Origin: Defluviitaleaceae bacterium
GTDB taxonomy: Bacteria; Bacillota; Clostridia; Lachnospirales; WRAX01
Direction of reading: 5' to 3'
NCBI GenBank assembly: GCA_009787945.1
Contig: WQSI01000027.1
Coordinates: forward strand, 1 to 18,159
Length of the DNA stretch: 18,159 bases
The notes below the pieces were generated by a model that was not told the DNA's origin, made no database searches, and saw only the letters and a list, made by a program, of their open reading frames with translations. This document shows positions 14,167 through 18,159 of the stretch, one piece after another (the stretch's first letter is position 1; the number at the start of each line of letters is the position of its first letter). A program made the translations under genes and the position numbers.

Positions 14167-15348
14167 ATGAAGAAGGGAATAATAAAAATTGCAGCCTTTG
14201 TGCTTGCTATGTTAATTTTATCACCAATTACCGCAAGGGCAGAGGAAACCGAAAGGCGCGGTCCTCTCGCTTTAACTGTGGACGCTCCTGCGGCAGTTAT
14301 CATGGAAGCCAGCAGCGGCGAAATTATTTTTGAGCAAAATGCCACAGAGCGGCGCGCTCCCGCTTCTGTAACCAAGGTTATGACCACATTGCTTGTGTAT
14401 GAAGCGGTTTCCCAAGGGCGCATTGGCTGGGATGATATGGTAACAACCAGCGAAAATGCCGCAGGCATGGGGGGAAGCCAAATTTATTTGGAAGTTGGGG
14501 AAAAGCAGACGGTTAGGGATTTGCTAAAAGCCGTCATCATCTCTAGCGGAAATGATGCGGCGGTTGCCCTTGCTGAATTTGTAAGCGGTAGCGAGGAAAG
14601 TTTTGTAGATTTAATGAACAAGCGCGCCCAAGAGCTGGGCATGGCAGACACAAGTTTCAGAAACGCCTGCGGGCTTGATGCCCAGGGGCATTTTACCACA
14701 GCGAAAGACATCGCCATCATGTCCCGTGAGCTGATAACCAAGTTCCCAGAGGTGAAAGAGGTTGCCACTATTTGGATGGACACAATTATCCACAAAACAG
14801 CACGTGGGGAAAGCGAGTTTGGGCTTACAAACACCAACAAGCTAGTAAGGTGGTATGACGGCACAACAGGCTTGAAAACAGGAAGCACTGGAGAGGCAAA
14901 ATATTGCCTGTCGGCAACTGCTGTTCGTGGCGATATGGAGCTGATAGCCGTTGTTTTAGGGGCAGACAGCACCGCAATACGTTTCCAAGAGGCAATGAAG
15001 ATGTTGGATTATGGCTTTGCTAATTTTAAAGTTGTTCACGGGGAGCTTGCAGGAACAGTTGTTGGGCAAGTGCCTGTTGCAAAAGGTAAAATTGCCTTTG
15101 TGGATGCTATGGTGGCGGAGCCTATAGGAAATGTAACCGAAAAGGGCAACAATAGTGAGTTAGAAGCCCAAATTATTTTGTTTGAGAGCATACCCGCCCC
15201 CGTTGAGGCTGGCGCGGTGGTTGGCGAAATTATATACACTTATGAAGGCGAATTAATCGGCAAGACGACCCTTGTAGCAGAGGAAGCTGTGGAAAAGGCA
15301 GGCTTTGTAGACATGGCAGGGCGAGTTCTTAGGATTTGGTTTAGATAA
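14167..15348 (+). CDS. D-alanyl-D-alanine carboxypeptidase, S11 family (DacF-like)
   Basis: A 393-residue exported penicillin-binding protein that trims the terminal D-alanine from peptidoglycan stem peptides at the outer face of the membrane. The signal sequence is about 1-25, ending ITARA. The three active-site motifs are all present: SVTK (Ser67-Lys70), SGN (127-129) and KTG (237-239). A C-terminal beta domain of about 100 residues follows (from about 280), as in PBP5-type enzymes, and the tail AGRVLRIWFR may be an amphipathic membrane anchor. The start ATG has GGAAGGAAGG upstream. Longer upstream starts lack a signal sequence and overlap trmL on the other strand. In spore formers such genes lie beside spoIIA (dacF); that neighbourhood is absent here. 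Confidence 0.95.
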   Translation: MKKGIIKIAAFVLAMLILSPITARAEETERRGPLALTVDAPAAVIMEASSGEIIFEQNATERRAPASVTKVMTTLLVYEAVSQGRIGWDDMVTTSENAAGMGGSQIYLEVGEKQTVRDLLKAVIISSGNDAAVALAEFVSGSEESFVDLMNKRAQELGMADTSFRNACGLDAQGHFTTAKDIAIMSRELITKFPEVKEVATIWMDTIIHKTARGESEFGLTNTNKLVRWYDGTTGLKTGSTGEAKYCLSATAVRGDMELIAVVLGADSTAIRFQEAMKMLDYGFANFKVVHGELAGTVVGQVPVAKGKIAFVDAMVAEPIGNVTEKGNNSELEAQIILFESIPAPVEAGAVVGEIIYTYEGELIGKTTLVAEEAVEKAGFVDMAGRVLRIWFR

Positions 15349-15350
15349 AG

Positions 15351-15393
15351 CCGCCCCGCCGTCCCTCACTTAATTCGGGGCGGCGGGGTTTTG
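15351..15393 (+). terminator. Intrinsic terminator of the carboxypeptidase gene
   Basis: Two alternative GC-only stems overlap here: CCGCCCCG (15351-15358) with CGGGGCGG (15376-15383), and CCCCGCCG (15354-15361) with CGGCGGGG (15381-15388). The second is followed at once by TTTTG. It starts two bases past the stop codon and ends at the stop of the convergent gene. On the minus strand it is followed only by CTTTATC, so it is a weaker terminator in that direction. Confidence 0.85.
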
Positions 15394-15394
15394 C

Positions 15395-16228
15395 TTAACA
15401 CTGGTCAGATTGAAAATAATGCCACATGGCACTATGGTCTTTTTGCCCATAACCATCATCCGAAAGCTTCTGGTAAATATCCATAACTTGCTTTGTAAAG
15501 GGCAGGGGGCTGCTCACTTGCTCCCCTGTGTTTACGGCATTTCTTAAATCTTTAATATGCAAGTCAATTTTAAAGCCTGGCTCAAAGTTGTCTGCCAAAA
15601 TCATAGGTATTTTTGCATTCATCACCGTTGACCCTGCCAGGCCGCCCTTTATGGCTTCAAAAACCTTGTTAGGGTCAACCCCCGCCTTGTTTGAAAGGGT
15701 AAATGCCTCGCAAACCGCTGCAATATTCATAGCCACAATAATATTATTAGCAAGCTTTGCCGTGTTGCCCGCCCCGATGTCGCCGCAATGTATGGCAGAC
15801 GCGCCCATAGCAAGCAAAACGGGCTTTACCTTTTCAAAAGTTTGCTCACAGCCCCCAACCATAATGGACAATGTGCCATCTATGGCTTTCGGCTGCCCTC
15901 CTGAAACTGGCGCATCTAACATAACCACGCCCTTGCCCGCACAAGCTTTGTGGATTTTTTGAGCCGCCCCAGGGGCTATGCTTGACATATCAATGATAAT
16001 CGTTCCCGAAGGGGCGTGGTCTAGCAAGCCCCCCTCGCCCATAACCACCCGCTCAACATCTGGCCCATCTGGCAACATGGTAATTATTATCCCACATGTT
16101 TTTGCAATCTCTTCCCGCGACCCTGCGGGATTCGTTTTGTCATACAACAAAACATCATAACCCGCTTTAATTAAGTTTTGCGACATAGGCTTGCCCATTA
16201 TACCAAGCCCTATAAATCCTATTTTCAT
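15395..16228 (-). CDS. garR: Tartronate semialdehyde reductase / 3-hydroxyisobutyrate dehydrogenase family
   Basis: A 277-residue cytoplasmic NAD(P)-dependent beta-hydroxyacid dehydrogenase. It has the Rossmann motif GLGIMG (7-12), the substrate motif DAPVSGG (105-111) and the catalytic region GAGNTAKLANN with Lys158. The C-terminal half reads GGLAGSTVMNAKIPMILADNFEPGF then IDLHIKDL, very close in pattern to enterobacterial GarR/GlxR, which converts tartronate semialdehyde to D-glycerate. Other family members act on 3-hydroxyisobutyrate or succinic semialdehyde, so the exact substrate is likely but not certain. ATG at 16228 has AAGGAG at eight bases; a GTG at 16237 overlaps that site. The divergent GntP-family permease supports a sugar-acid or glycerate role. 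Confidence 0.88.
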   Translation of the reverse strand: MKIGFIGLGIMGKPMSQNLIKAGYDVLLYDKTNPAGSREEIAKTCGIIITMLPDGPDVERVVMGEGGLLDHAPSGTIIIDMSSIAPGAAQKIHKACAGKGVVMLDAPVSGGQPKAIDGTLSIMVGGCEQTFEKVKPVLLAMGASAIHCGDIGAGNTAKLANNIIVAMNIAAVCEAFTLSNKAGVDPNKVFEAIKGGLAGSTVMNAKIPMILADNFEPGFKIDLHIKDLRNAVNTGEQVSSPLPFTKQVMDIYQKLSDDGYGQKDHSAMWHYFQSDQC

Positions 16229-16321
16229 ATTTACCACTCCTTCTTAATTAATTACCGCAATTTCTATACGGATTTAAGTTCTATTCCACATATATTACAA
16301 CTTAGTTACATATTTTTTACA

Positions 16322-16350
16322 AGTATAGCACGTTTTCGCTTGACACGCAA
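16322..16350 (-). promoter_or_regulatory. Probable promoter of the reductase gene
   Basis: On the minus strand TTGCGT (16350-16345), a 17-base spacer and TATACT (16327-16322) with an extended TGC just upstream of the -10 box. This gives a leader of about 85 bases. The -35 box overlaps the opposing promoter. Confidence 0.6.
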
Positions 16351-16368
16351 GTGAAAGTGTGATAGGCT
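16340..16368 (+). promoter_or_regulatory. Possible promoter of the permease gene
   Basis: TTGACA (16340-16345, perfect) is followed after 17 bases by TAGGCT (16363-16368) with an upstream TGA extension. The -10 box is weak, as expected where an activator helps. A second TTGACA lies at 16368-16373 but lacks a good -10 at normal spacing. Transcripts from here would pass through the inserted hairpin element before the permease start. Confidence 0.5.
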
Positions 16369-16403
16369 TGACATAAAATAACAAAAAAACTAGGGCGCGC
16401 GAT

Positions 16404-16567
16404 TAGACCTGTTCCAAAACCTCATTCCGTCATCTTTTTGGTCTTTTTGCCGAAATGCTACAGCGTCAGAACCCTCACATACCTAGGGGTATGTGAGGAA
16501 CCTGCCTCTTTGCATTTCAACAAAAATCCTCAAAAATCTGTCGAAAGCAGGTTTTGGAACAGGTCTA
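16404..16567. mobile_element. MITE-like hairpin element in the permease leader
   Basis: A unit of about 160 bp bounded by perfect 18-bp inverted repeats, AGACCTGTTCCAAAACCT at 16405-16422 and its reverse complement at 16549-16566. The complementarity continues imperfectly inward along both arms and ends in a perfect 11-bp stem, CCTCACATACC (16473-16483) with GGTATGTGAGG (16488-16498), around a TAGG loop. The dinucleotide TA stands at each end (16404-16405 and 16566-16567), compatible with a TA target as used by IS630/Tc1-type transposases, although it can also be read as part of the repeat. It carries no gene. Its right end lies 27 bases before the permease ATG, leaving only the AAAGGAGG site between, so it likely forms a strong hairpin in the mRNA leader. 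A related sequence begins at about 18086. Confidence 0.8.
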
Positions 16568-16593
16568 TTGCGACGCTCAAAAAGGAGGAAGTT

Positions 16594-18036
16594 ATGTTAT
16601 CAGGTATTTGGCTAATTTTAGCCTTTGTGGCAGTGGTCGTCTTAATGATTTTGGCGATTTCTAAGCTTAACCTGCATCCGTTCCTTGCTATTATGGCGGC
16701 GGCAGTTGTTCTCGCTTTGGTGTCCATCATCCCCATACATATTGGCGGCAATCCAAATGTGGCAAGTAGGGTGGTTGAAGGTACTTTCTACGCGGGTACG
16801 TTGGCGTGGACAGTGGGTCAAGGTTTCGCCATGATTTTTTCGGGCATTGGTATCGTTATCATCCTTGGCGCGCTTATCGGCAGCATTTTGGAAGCCACAG
16901 GCGGTGCTTTTAAAATCGCTGATATGATAATCCGTTTGCTAGGAAAAGCAAGCCCAACGGCGGCAATGGTTGTTATGGGCTGGGTGGTTTCTGTTCCTGT
17001 GTTTTGTGATGCAGGCTTTGTAATCATCAATCCTGTGCGCCGCACAATTGTTAAGCGTACAAAGGTCAGCGGTGTTGCAACTGCTCTTGGTCTTGGTGCT
17101 GGTCTTTACACTTCCCATGTGCTTGTTCCTCTTACTCCTGGCCCTCTTGGTGCGGCTGATGTTCTTGGTATGATGGACTATCTCTGGACGGTTATGTGGG
17201 TTTCCCTTGTAATCTCTATACCAGGGCTTATTGCGGCGTATTTCTGGGCTGTGTACCGCGGCAGAAAAGACAAGTCTGAAGAAGATTTGGCTATCCAAGA
17301 TGACGCCACTGTAAAATCTTATGAAGAAATTGTAAAAGAATTTGGCGGCTTGCCAAACGGACTTTTGTCCTTATTGCCAATTCTTATGCCAATTTTAATG
17401 ATGGCTATGGCACAAATTGCCCAAAACCTTTTCCCAGACACTTGGACAGAAGCAGCGGCTGTGTTTAGGTTCTTAGGCTTCCCCATGATTGCCCTTGCAA
17501 TTGGTTTTATTTTCGGCATTATCTTGCTTGCTGTAACAGGCAAAATGCCTAAGTTTAACACCATCACCAACGACACATTAAAAATGCTTGGACCAATCCT
17601 GCTTATTACTGCCGCAGGTGCTACCCTTGGGCGCGTTATCCAAGATTCTGGCATGGTTCCATTTATTGAGGCTAATGCAGATGTGTTCACTTGGATGGGT
17701 CTGGCGTTCCCCTTCCTTATCTCTGCAATCATCAAAACCGCACAGGGCAGCTCTACCGTTGCCATGATAGCCACAGCGGGCATTATGATGCCGCTTTTAG
17801 GTGCTATGGGCTGGGCAGATTCTAATATATCTATTGCTCTATGCATAATGGCGATTGGTGCTGGTTCTATGATGGCTTCCCATGCTAATGACAGCTATTT
17901 CTGGGTTGTTAACAACCTAAGCGGTCAAAGCGCGCAACAAGGCTACAAAAACTGGACAACAATGACAGTGGTTCAGGCAATTGCTGTATTGGCGGGAATT
18001 TTCGCCTTCTATGGAATTTATCAGCTTGTAGGGTAA
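16594..18036 (+). CDS. GntP-family permease (gluconate/glycerate-type transporter)
   Basis: A 480-residue integral membrane protein with about twelve or more hydrophobic segments along its length and a charged cytoplasmic loop near residues 225-255 (YRGRKDKSEEDLAIQDD). Features that mark the GntP (gluconate:H+ symporter) family include VPVFCDAGFVIINP (about 135-148), VPLTPGPLGAADVLG and, near the end, GAGSMMASHANDSYFWVV. Substrates in the family are gluconate, other sugar acids, glycerate or serine. The divergent tartronate semialdehyde reductase gene makes glycerate or a related acid the best guess. The ATG at 16594 has an ideal AAAGGAGG site; upstream in-frame starts would run through the inserted hairpin element and encode non-membrane sequence, so I rejected them. 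Confidence 0.93.
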   Translation: MLSGIWLILAFVAVVVLMILAISKLNLHPFLAIMAAAVVLALVSIIPIHIGGNPNVASRVVEGTFYAGTLAWTVGQGFAMIFSGIGIVIILGALIGSILEATGGAFKIADMIIRLLGKASPTAAMVVMGWVVSVPVFCDAGFVIINPVRRTIVKRTKVSGVATALGLGAGLYTSHVLVPLTPGPLGAADVLGMMDYLWTVMWVSLVISIPGLIAAYFWAVYRGRKDKSEEDLAIQDDATVKSYEEIVKEFGGLPNGLLSLLPILMPILMMAMAQIAQNLFPDTWTEAAAVFRFLGFPMIALAIGFIFGIILLAVTGKMPKFNTITNDTLKMLGPILLITAAGATLGRVIQDSGMVPFIEANADVFTWMGLAFPFLISAIIKTAQGSSTVAMIATAGIMMPLLGAMGWADSNISIALCIMAIGAGSMMASHANDSYFWVVNNLSGQSAQQGYKNWTTMTVVQAIAVLAGIFAFYGIYQLVG

Positions 18037-18054
18037 TTTACCCTTACCAAGCTG
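18022..18054 (+). other. Hairpin spanning the permease stop codon
   Basis: CAGCTTG (18022-18028) and AGGGTAA (18030-18036) pair with TTACCCT (18038-18044) and CAAGCTG (18048-18054), giving a nearly continuous stem with the stop codon at its tip. No T tract follows, so it is not a standard terminator; it may stabilise the mRNA 3' end. Confidence 0.6.
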
Positions 18055-18059
18055 TACAT

Positions 18060-18082
18060 GTAGGGGCGCATATTATGCGCCC
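18060..18082 (+). repeat. Third copy of the 23-bp palindromic repeat
   Basis: Identical over 23 bases to 1457-1479, with core GGGCGCATATTATGCGCCC. Here it is single, without the inverted partner seen at 1528-1550, and is followed directly by a different repeat family. Confidence 0.85.
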
Positions 18083-18159
18083 TTAGGGGCTGTCTCCAAA
18101 ATCCATTCCGCCAGCTTTTCGGCTTATTTCCCACCCAGTCTGCGTCAGCAGAACCCGCA
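18083..18159. repeat. Start of a second hairpin-family element, cut by the window end
   Basis: From about 18086 the sequence GGGGCTGTCTCCAAAA, then CCATTCCGCCAGCTTTTCGG and later GCGTCAGCAGAACCC, runs in the same order as the left arm of the element at 16405-16472 (CTGTTCCAAAAC, CATTCCGTCATCTTTTTGG, GCGTCAGAACCC) with many changes. It is therefore a diverged relative. No gene is visible in 18037-18159. Confidence 0.6.

Noticed and set aside
14052..14468. N-terminal extension of the trmL reading frame to 14468
   Set aside because: It runs antisense through the carboxypeptidase gene and lies upstream of the perfect promoter. The family begins exactly at the ATG at 14051.
16438..16593. N-terminal extension of the permease frame
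   Set aside because: It would be translated from the inserted hairpin element and lacks membrane character. The ATG at 16594 has an ideal ribosome binding site.

Overview
The window looks like chromosomal DNA from a low-to-mid GC Gram-positive bacterium, most likely of the Clostridia (Bacillota). The evidence is family content: a group II ECF transporter module (ecfA1, ecfA2, ecfT), an S11 D,D-carboxypeptidase of sporulating/Clostridial type, copper-amine-oxidase-N (stalk-like) secreted proteins, a NimA-type flavoprotein, strong GGAGG ribosome binding sites and sigma-A type promoters. I saw no rRNA, tRNA, CRISPR array, integrase or intact transposase. Genus cannot be fixed from the sequence alone.

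Layout. (1) 1-1383, plus strand: the 3' end of an FtsX-type ABC permease and its MacB/LolD-type ATPase. (2) 1384-1663: a gene-free convergent region with degenerate tandem repeats, a palindromic inverted-repeat pair and a bidirectional terminator. (3) 1664-9358, minus strand: a tightly packed eight-gene transcription unit. Read in its own direction it is SurA/PrsA-like lipid-anchorless membrane protein, copper-amine-oxidase-N secreted protein, ecfA1, ecfA2, an unrecognised AT-rich multi-spanning membrane protein, ecfT, a pyridoxamine-oxidase-fold protein and a large secreted serine hydrolase. (4) 9443-14051, minus strand: a second packed unit, trmL, a ParB-domain protein, asnB, a flavodoxin-fold oxidoreductase, an ECF sigma factor and a membrane anti-sigma candidate. 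A perfect consensus sigma-A promoter precedes it. (5) 14167-15348, plus: D-alanyl-D-alanine carboxypeptidase with its own terminator. (6) 15395-18036: garR-like tartronate semialdehyde reductase (minus) and a GntP-family permease (plus), transcribed divergently from overlapping promoters. A 160-bp hairpin-forming element is inserted in the permease leader. (7) 18037-18159: a stop-codon hairpin, a third copy of the palindromic repeat and the start of a second hairpin-family element.

How the genes work together. The ECF proteins supply the shared energising module for vitamin or metal uptake, but no recognisable substrate-binding S component is present. The surrounding exported proteins and the sigma/anti-sigma pair suggest an envelope-related neighbourhood, though a link between the sigma factor and the downstream unit is only inference. 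The garR/permease pair suggests uptake of a sugar acid or glycerate and its interconversion with tartronate semialdehyde. I did not find a clear new defence or mobile system. The most interesting items are the AT-rich membrane protein inside the ECF module, the two families of palindromic repeats, the ParB-domain protein next to trmL/asnB, and a perfect 14-bp tandem repeat in a leader.
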